This document shows positions 36,488 to 45,600 of a stretch of 64,000 nucleotides of DNA, one piece after another (within the stretch, counting starts at the first letter, position 1; each line of letters opens with the position of its first letter). The notes under the pieces were generated by a model. The model did not search any database and was not told the origin of the DNA. It was given only the letters and a program-made list of their open reading frames with translations. Source of the stretch: CAYSCZ01 sp051155775 (lineage in GTDB: Bacteria; Bacteroidota; Bacteroidia; Cytophagales; Cyclobacteriaceae); contig DAXETV010000002.1 of the NCBI GenBank assembly GCA_051155775.1, positions 1 to 64,000 of the forward strand. The letters run 5' to 3'. Position numbers and translations under genes: made by a program.

Positions 36488-38104
36488 ATGGGCGATAGGT
36501 CTAAGCTGTTAGTTAAACTACCATTACTTTTTTCCATAGCGATAGCTACAGGGATACTCATCGGTGCGAGCATGGTTGGGGATAACAATAAAAGTGCTGA
36601 TATTTTTAAAAGTGTTTATAAATTCAGGGAAATTATAAGCCATATAGACAGGGACTATGTTGATGAAGTCGATACAGAAAGTCTTGTAGAAAGCGCCATC
36701 AACCAAATGCTGGAGGAGCTGGATCCTCATACAGTCTATATTCCATCAGAGGAGCTTAGCCTCGCAAAATCACAGTTGGAGGGCAATTTCGATGGTATTG
36801 GAATTGAGTTTAATATCTTTAAAGACACAATATATGTTGTTTCCCCTTTAAGTGGTGGCCCCTCAGAAGAGGTAGGCCTTCTTCCGGGAGATAAAATAAT
36901 AAAAGTTGATGGAGAGTTGGTAGCCGGTGTAAACATAACCAACAAGGATGTCTACCATAAACTACGTGGCCCTAAAGGCACCAAAGTAACCGTTGAGATA
37001 CAAAGAAACTTACCTGATAACCTGCTGCAGTTTAACATCATCAGGGACAATATACCTCAGTTTTCAGTAGATGCGCATTATATGGTGGATGACGAGATCG
37101 GATATATAAAAATCAGTCGGTTTTCTGCTACCACCTACGAAGAGTTTAAAAAATCCCTGATGAAGCTGAAAAAACAAGGACTAGAGAAATTAATCCTCGA
37201 TCTTACAGGCAATCCGGGGGGGTATATGGAGATGGCGGTGAATGTTGCTGATGAATTTCTGCCCGGTGACCCAATGATTGTTTACACAAAAGGAAAAGAA
37301 TCACGCTATAATGCCGATCACAGGGCATACAGAAAAGGTCTGTTTGAAAAGAAACCGCTGATTGTACTAACCAATGCCGGTAGCGCTTCTGCATCAGAAA
37401 TTGTGGCCGGTGCCATTCAGGATAACGACCGGGGTTTGATCGTAGGCCGTAGAACATTTGGAAAAGGTTTGGTGCAGATGCCTATCTCATTAAAAGACGG
37501 GTCTGAACTCAGGCTGACCATCTCAAGGTATTACACCCCTAGTGGAAGATCAATTCAAAAACCCTACACCGATCCTGATTCCTATCACAATGATATGGAG
37601 GAACGGGTATTGAATGGTGAGATGTTTTACAAAGACAGCATAAAGATTAATGATAGCCTTATTTATAAGACCAGCAAAGGCAGGGTCGTATATGGTGGGG
37701 GTGGCATCATGCCTGATCATTTTGTCCCTTTGGATAATAAGTATGATAATACTTATCTGAATCGATTATATGGTACAAATACCATCAGGGAGTTTACCCT
37801 GAAATATTTTAAGGAAAATGAAGCAAGCCTAAGAAAATATTCATTTGAAGAATTTACCCAGCGTTTTGATATCGACATGGATATGCATCAGGGACTCATT
37901 GAACTGGCTGAAGAAAATAACCTGCCTTTCAATCCTGAAAGCTTCCAATTTTCTATTCAATTGATTAATACACATATGAAAGCCCACCTCGCTAAAAATT
38001 TGTGGGGCACCAGCGAATTTTATCAAATCCTGAATGAAGAAAACGACATTTACACAGCTGCATTAAGGTTATTTGATCAGGCAGAACAATTAGCAAAAAA
38101 ATAA
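36488..38104 (+). CDS. C-terminal processing protease, S41 family (CtpA-like)
   Basis: This 538-residue periplasmic protease has an N-terminal membrane anchor or signal (about 10-30), a PDZ domain (about 88-175; GIGIEF, GLLPGDKIIKVDG) and an S41 catalytic domain. The Ser-Lys dyad is S301 (in GSASASE) and K326 (in FGKG), 25 residues apart as in CtpB. A ~180-residue C-terminal extension follows. It probably degrades or trims periplasmic proteins. The homogentisate dioxygenase gene begins 2 bp after its stop. Confidence 0.92.
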   Translation: MGDRSKLLVKLPLLFSIAIATGILIGASMVGDNNKSADIFKSVYKFREIISHIDRDYVDEVDTESLVESAINQMLEELDPHTVYIPSEELSLAKSQLEGNFDGIGIEFNIFKDTIYVVSPLSGGPSEEVGLLPGDKIIKVDGELVAGVNITNKDVYHKLRGPKGTKVTVEIQRNLPDNLLQFNIIRDNIPQFSVDAHYMVDDEIGYIKISRFSATTYEEFKKSLMKLKKQGLEKLILDLTGNPGGYMEMAVNVADEFLPGDPMIVYTKGKESRYNADHRAYRKGLFEKKPLIVLTNAGSASASEIVAGAIQDNDRGLIVGRRTFGKGLVQMPISLKDGSELRLTISRYYTPSGRSIQKPYTDPDSYHNDMEERVLNGEMFYKDSIKINDSLIYKTSKGRVVYGGGGIMPDHFVPLDNKYDNTYLNRLYGTNTIREFTLKYFKENEASLRKYSFEEFTQRFDIDMDMHQGLIELAEENNLPFNPESFQFSIQLINTHMKAHLAKNLWGTSEFYQILNEENDIYTAALRLFDQAEQLAKK

Positions 38105-38106
38105 AG

Positions 38107-39267
38107 ATGAGCTATTATCATAAATTAGGAAAAATACCTCCAAAACGACATACCCAATTCAGGCAACCTGATGGTGAGTTGTACAAGGAAGAACTGGTGA
38201 GTTCGAAAGGGTTTGCTGGTATCTATTCAAATTTATATCATATAAATGCTCCAACTAAGGTATCAAAAGTAGGAGATGCTAAACCTTATAATCATGAAAT
38301 CGCTAGTGGTTATCCCCTTCAACATACCCATTTAAAGACTAATGGCATCAACAATACCGGAGATGATTTTCTTGATTCTAGGTTGGAATTATTAAAGAAC
38401 CAAGACGTAGTGTTATCCATAGCCTGTCCAATAAAACATAGCATGGATTACTATTATAAAAATGCCGAAGCCGATGAAATAATCTTTATCCACGATGGCT
38501 CCGGTGAGTTAATGTCCCAGTTTGGTAAACTTGAAATCAAAAAAGGTGATTATGTAGTCATACCCCGAACAGTCATTTATAGAATAAAATGGAATGATGA
38601 CCCGGTGCGGTTGCTTATCATTGAATCTTCCGGACCATTAGAGACCGTAAAAAGGTACAGAAATGAACTTGGTCAGCTGCTGGAGCACGCACCTTATTGT
38701 GAGCGGGACATCCGGCCTCCGGAAGAATTAATCACAGAAGATGAAAAGGGTTCATATGTGGTGAAAATTAAAAAGCAGGGGTTTATACATCATTATTATT
38801 ATGACCATAGCCCATTTGATGTTGTGGGCTGGGATGGATATTTATATCCCTATGCACTATCAATCTATGATTTTGAGCCCATCACCGGACGAATACATCA
38901 ACCACCACCTGTCCATCAAACTTTCCAGGCTAATAATTTCGTGATCTGCTCATTTGTGCCGAGGTTATTTGATTATCACCCACAAGCAATACCTGCCCCT
39001 TACAATCACTCAAATATAGACTCAGATGAAGTGTTGTATTATGTGGAAGGCAATTTTATGAGCCGTAAAGGAATTGATAGAGGTTCGTTTACCCTTCATC
39101 CGGGAGGCCTTCCGCATGGACCTCACCCCGGAACTGTTGAGAAAAGCATTGGCGCTAAAGAAACCAATGAATATGCGGTCATGATAGATACTTTCAAACC
39201 ACTTAATCTTACAAAAACCGCCTTAAGCTACCTGGATAGCAATTATCCAATGAGTTGGACAGTGTAA
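38107..39267 (+). CDS. hmgA: Homogentisate 1,2-dioxygenase
   Basis: This Fe(II) dioxygenase opens homogentisate in tyrosine degradation. The 386-residue protein opens with a HxKLGKIPPKRHTQFR-type block and continues with a cupin fold. The C-terminal half holds the probable iron ligands in PYNHSNIDSDEVLYYVEG (His and Glu) and HPGGLPHGPHPG (His). It is shorter than the ~430-residue human enzyme but matches bacterial forms. It follows the S41 protease with a 2-bp gap; no other tyrosine-degradation gene is adjacent. Confidence 0.92.
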   Translation: MSYYHKLGKIPPKRHTQFRQPDGELYKEELVSSKGFAGIYSNLYHINAPTKVSKVGDAKPYNHEIASGYPLQHTHLKTNGINNTGDDFLDSRLELLKNQDVVLSIACPIKHSMDYYYKNAEADEIIFIHDGSGELMSQFGKLEIKKGDYVVIPRTVIYRIKWNDDPVRLLIIESSGPLETVKRYRNELGQLLEHAPYCERDIRPPEELITEDEKGSYVVKIKKQGFIHHYYYDHSPFDVVGWDGYLYPYALSIYDFEPITGRIHQPPPVHQTFQANNFVICSFVPRLFDYHPQAIPAPYNHSNIDSDEVLYYVEGNFMSRKGIDRGSFTLHPGGLPHGPHPGTVEKSIGAKETNEYAVMIDTFKPLNLTKTALSYLDSNYPMSWTV

Positions 39268-39270
39268 ATT

Positions 39271-40347
39271 CTAATGGTTTCTTCCCCAGGCAAATAACCA
39301 TTCCCCGCAAAAGGAAGGTATAAAATGTGTGTGGAACTCATATTCGTCAAAAAATTGAGGAATAAACTTATTGATCAAATTTATGGTCTCCATGTCATTT
39401 ACAGAGCAACACTGAAATACGGCAAGCCCACCTTTATTAATTCTGTCTCTAATTGCTTTTACGGCTTTTTTCATGTATAGGCTCCTGGAAATTTGATTGA
39501 TAATGTTTGGATGTGTGGTTAAGTCATAAACAATCCCATCATAGTATTCATCAGTTTGCGTTAAAAAGTCCATCCCATCCTGATAAATGATTTCCACACG
39601 ATCATCTTTAAACGCACCATGATTTAGTTTACTTAAGTAAGTTTGTGATAGTTCCAGTACTGCTTTATCAATTTCTACCAGAGTAATTAACCCTGGATTA
39701 TAAGATAATAATTTAGATAATACACTTCCATCTCCTCCGCCTAATATACATATGTTGTTTAGCGGGTGGTCAATCAGCTTTAAGGGGCCCAGTAATCTCT
39801 CATTATACCTATCGGCATCATACTCGGCTATTTGTAATTCCTGGTCAAGAAAAAGCATCAACCCAAAAGCCTTATTTTCAACAATATCGATCTTTTGCAG
39901 TGTAGTAAACCCTGAGTATACCCATTGATTAACATGGTATTCAATGCTTATAGGTCTGTTATCGATGTTTTTAATTTTACCGGGCTGATAGATTGAAACA
40001 TCCGCACCTCTCTGCACTTTTAAGGTGGTCTTGCCTTTGGGTTGGAGTGCATTTTCGATGTAGTTTACTATAATCCCTGGTGCCTCGGAGCCCAGCCTGC
40101 AGGTGTAAATATCCATTGATAGATGGTTTACTTCCGGATAAGTATGCATAGAAATATGGGATTCCCCGATAATGGCAAATACTGTAACACCTTTTGGGAA
40201 AAATTGGTGTCCATCAATTTTGACCAATTCAGTACCACTTGAGTCAATGGCCTTTTTTAGTAATTCAATTAAAAACTCCTTTTGATTGAGGGTCGATGAA
40301 TCAACTCCATTCAACTCCACCAGCAGATGTTCCCCTAAAGATTTCAT
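39271..40347 (-). CDS. Fused S-adenosylmethionine decarboxylase / aminopropyltransferase
   Basis: The 358-residue polypeptide joins two polyamine enzymes. Residues 1-~115 are a class 1B AdoMet decarboxylase: MKSLGEHLLVEL, the self-cleavage serine S63 in GESHISMHTYPE, H68 and C83, the same numbering as the Thermotoga enzyme. Residues ~130-358 are a spermidine-synthase-like methyltransferase fold with GGGDGS (203-208), LVEID (223-227), DGMDF (257-261) and a candidate catalytic D275 (VYDLTTHP). Decarboxylated AdoMet would be passed to an amine acceptor within one chain. The aminopropyltransferase part lacks the usual DExxxYHE motif (DADRYNE instead). It lies 6 bp after the HD/Pycsar-like gene, in one operon. 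Confidence 0.88.
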   Translation of the reverse strand: MKSLGEHLLVELNGVDSSTLNQKEFLIELLKKAIDSSGTELVKIDGHQFFPKGVTVFAIIGESHISMHTYPEVNHLSMDIYTCRLGSEAPGIIVNYIENALQPKGKTTLKVQRGADVSIYQPGKIKNIDNRPISIEYHVNQWVYSGFTTLQKIDIVENKAFGLMLFLDQELQIAEYDADRYNERLLGPLKLIDHPLNNICILGGGDGSVLSKLLSYNPGLITLVEIDKAVLELSQTYLSKLNHGAFKDDRVEIIYQDGMDFLTQTDEYYDGIVYDLTTHPNIINQISRSLYMKKAVKAIRDRINKGGLAVFQCCSVNDMETINLINKFIPQFFDEYEFHTHFIPSFCGEWLFAWGRNH

Positions 40348-40353
40348 ATTAGG

Positions 40354-41565
40354 TTAGTATGGATATGGTGTCTTAAAAAACATTTCAGCGATAATGAAAG
40401 AGAGTACCGCAATTACAAATCCAAACATAAAAAATGTGTATCCCAACCTTAATAATTTATACTTTTTACCCAGCACAACCCCTAAAAAATATATATCCCG
40501 TATCAGGCTACCATATAGGAAATCTGCATCATTCAGCATTTCCCTCATAGCCCATTCGTATTCATCTAGCTGCATTTTATGAAAATTACCAAAAAATAAA
40601 AGGTTGGTTCGCTTCTTCTGAATGTCCTCCTTTGAAAACCTCCCATTTGTAATATTAGGTCTTGTGGCTAGAATAGAAATAACGATCGTTACTAAACAAA
40701 CAATGGTGATTATTAAGGACGGAACAGTTAGATGAGGATATCCTTCAAGTTTTCTGTAGAGCACTGAAATCATGATTGATAATATAATCGAATTGATGGA
40801 AATCATGATGTTTGCCTTGTTATCAGCCATCGCGCTTAAATCCAGATGATTCTTTGAGGTTAACCTGAACATGGTCTCAATACCGCGATCAGGCTTAAGC
40901 GCTTTCACCTTTTTTACTTTCTCTTTTAACTTGCCCACATCCTCCTCAAGTTCAATGATATAGGACGACTTTTTATCTTCTTCCTTTAACTTCTTCTTAA
41001 CTTTTTTCAGGTTTTTCTTCTTTTTTTTCGAATAATTCTTTTTAGCATATGCCGTGAAAAATTCATGATCATCTATAAACTGTATATTCATCTTCAGCCA
41101 CTCCGCGTCATTTACTTCTTCGCCCTTTGTGTGTTTCATTTCCTCTTGCAGTTGCCCGGAACGTTCAAAAAAATGCTCTCCGGCAAGATGTAAGAGATCA
41201 GCATCACACATGACCATCTCTAAAAAATTCTTAGGATTTTGTGGTATTTGTGTTGCCATTATACAACCTGTAACATGGTCTATATCTTCCTTTGGATAAT
41301 CATGTTCTTCTAAAAATTTCCTGGCTATATCTGCGCTTACTTCTTCATGACCTTTTACCTGTTCCTTGTAACCAAGATCATGAAACCAGGCAGCTATTTG
41401 CAATATCTCCACCTCCTTTTCGCTTAAATCACTGTTTTTTCCAATTTCTGTCACCGCTGATACAACATCTTTTGTATGACCCAGGGAATGATAGGTGAGC
41501 CCTTTAGGAAATTTTTCATAAATTGATTCTGAGTACTGCCTGGCAAGGTTTACTATTTCTCGCAT
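40354..41565 (-). CDS. HD phosphohydrolase fused to a Pycsar-effector-like membrane domain
   Basis: This protein has 403 residues from the ATG at 41565. The N-terminal HD domain (about 1-160) has YHSLGHTKDV, the FHDLGY metal motif (H62, D63) and CDADLLHL (D121), so it probably hydrolyses a nucleotide phosphate. A Lys/Glu-rich linker or coiled coil (about 178-225) follows. The C-terminal ~170 residues match the Pycsar effector membrane domain (RLTSKNHLDLSAMADNKAN), with hydrophobic helices near 252-270, 281-300 and 378-396. No nucleotide cyclase is nearby. An in-frame TTG at 41625 could add 20 residues. It is first in an operon with the fused polyamine enzyme. Confidence 0.85.
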   Translation of the reverse strand: MREIVNLARQYSESIYEKFPKGLTYHSLGHTKDVVSAVTEIGKNSDLSEKEVEILQIAAWFHDLGYKEQVKGHEEVSADIARKFLEEHDYPKEDIDHVTGCIMATQIPQNPKNFLEMVMCDADLLHLAGEHFFERSGQLQEEMKHTKGEEVNDAEWLKMNIQFIDDHEFFTAYAKKNYSKKKKKNLKKVKKKLKEEDKKSSYIIELEEDVGKLKEKVKKVKALKPDRGIETMFRLTSKNHLDLSAMADNKANIMISINSIILSIMISVLYRKLEGYPHLTVPSLIITIVCLVTIVISILATRPNITNGRFSKEDIQKKRTNLLFFGNFHKMQLDEYEWAMREMLNDADFLYGSLIRDIYFLGVVLGKKYKLLRLGYTFFMFGFVIAVLSFIIAEMFFKTPYPY

Positions 41566-41741
41566 TAAAAATCTATATCTTAATTTACTGGATAGGTAAA
41601 TTATATCAAATACTTGGGAAATCAATAATCATCCCACAAAGTTTTAGAAAGAGAAAATCCCATAATGTTCGATAGAATACAATGAGCAGATTATTAAAAC
41701 CTATGTTTGTGTTTGAATTTTTGGAACATTTAAATTTGTGT

Positions 41742-42656
41742 ATGATTTATTGGAGGGAATACTTATTTATTTTAATCCTCTTTAGTTCAATAGCAGGAAG
41801 CACAGGATGTCACACTGCAATGAATGGTAGCATAGCTGATAGCCTTTTTCTTTATCACCAGCCTTTGAAATACTACTATGATTTAAAAGATCAGGAAGAT
41901 AAATTCTTTTTGCCTTATGTGCTGGAAGAAATATCCGGATTATCTATGGCTAATGACGAAGAACTGGCAATGGTTCAGGATGAATCCGGAAAAGTATTTT
42001 TTTACAACACTCAAGAGAGGACGATCACCAACAGCCTGGATTTTGCCCGCCCCGGTGACTTTGAAGGGGTGGAAGTAGTTGGCCAACATATATTCGTGAT
42101 CAAAAGTAAAGGTGATTTATTTGATATTAATCTAGACGATTATCCACCATCAATAAAAAAGATTGAAACACCGCTCAAAAGTGATAACGATGCAGAAGGT
42201 CTTGGATATGATCCACTGACAAATTCTATATTACTTGCCTGTAAAGATGATGGAGACATCAAGGGAAATAAGGTAAAAGGAAGGGCAGTTTACTCATACA
42301 ACCTTGAAGATTCATCTTTTATAGAAAAGGAAACATTAAGTATTTCAAGCGATAAAATTGAAGATTATTTTGAGCGTGTAAAAGGTGGTGACTACGATGA
42401 AAAACGGATCAAATTTATGCCTTCAGGCATCGCCGTTCACCCCAAAGACAATCATTTCTACCTGCTGGCATCCAGGGGTAAGATGATTTTTGTTATGAAC
42501 AGGTCAAATGAAATTATAGGCAGTTACCCGATTTCACCCCGTGTTTTAAGCCAACCGGAAGGTATTTGTTTTGACAAAAATGGTGATATGTACCTATCCA
42601 GTGAAGGTGAAGGTGGTAAAGGGTATGTGATACTATTTAAAATGAAAACCAAATGA
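41742..42656 (+). CDS. SdiA-regulated-like beta-propeller lipoprotein
   Basis: This protein has 304 residues from the ATG at 41742, which gives a clean lipoprotein signal (hydrophobic core then AGSTGC, Cys about 23). An in-frame ATG at 41682 would put 20 extra residues before the signal. The body resembles the SdiA-regulated/YjiK family: EEISGLSMANDEELAMVQDE, GDFEGVEVVG, DAEGLGYDP, FMPSGIAVHPKD and LSQPEGICFDKNGDMYLSSEGEGG, a propeller with calcium-binding-type loops. Its stop overlaps the ATG of the 1228-residue phosphoesterase/barrel gene (ATGA), so the two products are probably made together and act at the same site. Confidence 0.82.
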   Translation: MIYWREYLFILILFSSIAGSTGCHTAMNGSIADSLFLYHQPLKYYYDLKDQEDKFFLPYVLEEISGLSMANDEELAMVQDESGKVFFYNTQERTITNSLDFARPGDFEGVEVVGQHIFVIKSKGDLFDINLDDYPPSIKKIETPLKSDNDAEGLGYDPLTNSILLACKDDGDIKGNKVKGRAVYSYNLEDSSFIEKETLSISSDKIEDYFERVKGGDYDEKRIKFMPSGIAVHPKDNHFYLLASRGKMIFVMNRSNEIIGSYPISPRVLSQPEGICFDKNGDMYLSSEGEGGKGYVILFKMKTK

Positions 42657-45600
42657 AGATGAAACTGAGGTTATTTTTAATCTTAACAACCATCCTTTCT
42701 CATAATATCTCATCAGCTCAGAAGGCTGAGCGTGAATTAATTCATAAAATGTATTTGATAGGTGATGCCGGTGAGCCAAGTCCAGATTCAAAACAATTGA
42801 TTGATCACCTCCGTCAGCATTTATCAGCAGAAGATAGCAACGCTTCAGCAATCCTATTAGGTGATAATATTTATCCCAGAGGCCTGCCACCGAAAGGCCA
42901 TAAGGATAGAAAGATAATGGAGAAGAAACTTACCGCTCAATTAGAATTGATACAGAATTTTAATGGCCGGAAGTTTGTAATCCCCGGAAATCATGATTGG
43001 GGAAATAGCGGCAAGAATGGCGTGAAATATGTAAAAGAACAGCAAAAATTTATTAGGGATTTTCTGAATAATGCTGAGGTTTTCTTTCCTAAAAATGGTT
43101 GCCCCGGCCCGGTACTGATTGATCTGGATGAAGAAATTGCTTTAATGATTATCGATTTCCAATGGATCCTGCATCGATGGGATAAGCCTGGAATCGAAGA
43201 GGGCTGCGGAGTAGGTTCCACCATAGATTTACTTGTGGAGCTGGAAGAACTTATCAATTCAAACAACCATAAAAAGTTAATTATTGCTTCTCACCACCCG
43301 ATGTACACTTATGGCCCACATGGCGGCCGTATCCCCTTCGAGCAGTTCATCTTCCCCTTTAATTCCGGAACCAATAAAACATGGATACCACTGCCGGGCA
43401 TAGGATTGTTGTATCCTTTCTACCGTTCAGTGATAGGTAGTTCGCAAGATGTTGCTAATCCGAAATACAAAGCAATCCGGAATGTGATGGAGCAGTACTT
43501 TAAAGAGCATCCCTCATTAGTTCATGTATCAGGTCATGAACATTCGCTACAGCACATTGTGAAAGACAGCGTTAACTATATCGTTAGCGGGTCAGGCAGT
43601 AAAACCTCCCATGTCACCACCGGGAAATATTCCCAATTTGCAATAAGCGCAAACGGATACTCAACACTTGATTTTTACAAAAATGGAGAAGTGTATGCTT
43701 CATTTTGGGCATTGAATGCGGATAAAAAAGTTGAAAAAATATATTCCAGCTTGCTTTTTAAAAGAGGTTATGAACCGCCGTTGACAGCCTCGGAATATGT
43801 CCAAAACAATGACCTTTCTGATAGCACCATCCTGGCATCTGCCAGTGACCGCTATGTGGCCGGTAAGGGAAAAAGATTTTGGTTGGGCCGAAATTATCGA
43901 GATGTCTGGTCAGCAGAACTTGAATTCCCCGTATTTGATATAGGCACTGTAAAAGGCGGTCTAAAAATCGTAAAAAAGGGTGGGGGCATGCAAACTAAAT
44001 CACTACGACTGGAGGCCGAAAATGGAAAACAATATGTGCTTAGGTCTGTAGAAAAATATCCTGAAAAAGCTATACCTGAGATGCTCAGAGAAACATTTGC
44101 TGTGGACCTCGTTCGCGATGGTATATCTGCATCGCATCCTTATGGGGCGATTGTAGTCCCCTACCTTGCCGAAGCAGCTGATGTGTATCATACCAACCCT
44201 GAGATTGTTTTTATCCCGGATGATCCCAGATTAGGAGAATACAGGAAGGATTTTGCAAATACCCTGGCTTTATTCGAAGAGCGTGCAGATGACGAATACT
44301 GGTCTGAAGCAGAAAATTTTGGAGCAGCTGAAGACCTGGATAGTACACCGACGGTTATAGAAAATCTACAGGAAGATAATGATAATTTTATCGACCAGGA
44401 GTGGTTATTAAAGTCACGCCTTTTTGATATGATCATTGGTGACTGGGACCGGCATGAAGACCAATGGCGCTGGGCTGAGTATGAGGTTGAAAACGGGAAA
44501 GGAAAATATTATCAACCTGTGCCAAGAGACCGTGATCAAACATTTTTTGTCAATGAAGGGGTGTTGCCAAAGTTGATAAGCAGAAAGTGGGCACTACCAA
44601 AATTTGAAGGTTTTGATAATGAAATAAAATGGACGCCCGGTTTTAATACCAATGCCGTCCATCTGGATCGATCATTCCTGAATAAACTTTCCAGGGAGGA
44701 ATGGATTCAAATTGCCCAGTCGTTACAGACGAAACTCACAGACGAGGTCATCGAAAATGCCATAAAGCAATGGCCAAAAAAGGTTTATGATTTAACAGGC
44801 GCAGAGATAATTACAAAATTGAAGGCAAGAAGGGACAATATTGTAAAATACGCACAGGAGTATTACGAGTTTTTGGCCCGGGAAGTGGATATAACAGGGT
44901 CGGATAAACATGAACTATTCATTGTTAACCGCAAAACCGGTGGGATAACGGATATTACCATTTGGAAAACAAAAAAAGACGGCGAAAAGAAAAAGATCAT
45001 CTATGATCGAACATTTTATCCCCTCGAAACAAAAGAAATCCGACTATACGGTATGGACGGAAATGATCAATTCAGAATATTTGGAGAAGCAGAAAAAGGC
45101 ATTAAAATCAGAATAATTGGCGGGGATGACAATGATGATGTGGTTGAAGACAATTCTTATGTGAGTGGCTTTAGCAGACTCACCAAAGTTTACGATCAAA
45201 AGGATGACATAAGTATTGATGCTGGTAAGGAAACCAGGATTAAATTAAGAAAAGATGAATCAGTGAATAATTATGATAGGGAGGAGTTTAAATTTGATCA
45301 TCTGCTCCCACTATTATCCGCACAGTTTAATAATGATGACGGATTGTTCCTGGGCGGTGGATTTCTTTTTACAAAGCAAAAATGGCGTAAAGATCCTTTT
45401 TTTCATCAACAGCAACTTCTGGCTAGTGTAGCTTTTGCAACAGGTTCATTTTCTTTTAAATATGACGCAATATTTACCGATATTATTGGCAAGTGGGACA
45501 TTGCACCATCACTTACCATTGATGAACCCTTTTTTGTCAATAATTTCTTTGGACTGGGTAATGAGACGGTGTTTGATCAAGAACTGGATATAGATTTTTA

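Noticed and set aside
39271..41565. Complete Pycsar or CBASS anti-phage operon
   Set aside because: Only an effector-like membrane domain is present; there is no cyclase or nucleotidyltransferase gene nearby, so a full defence operon is not supported.
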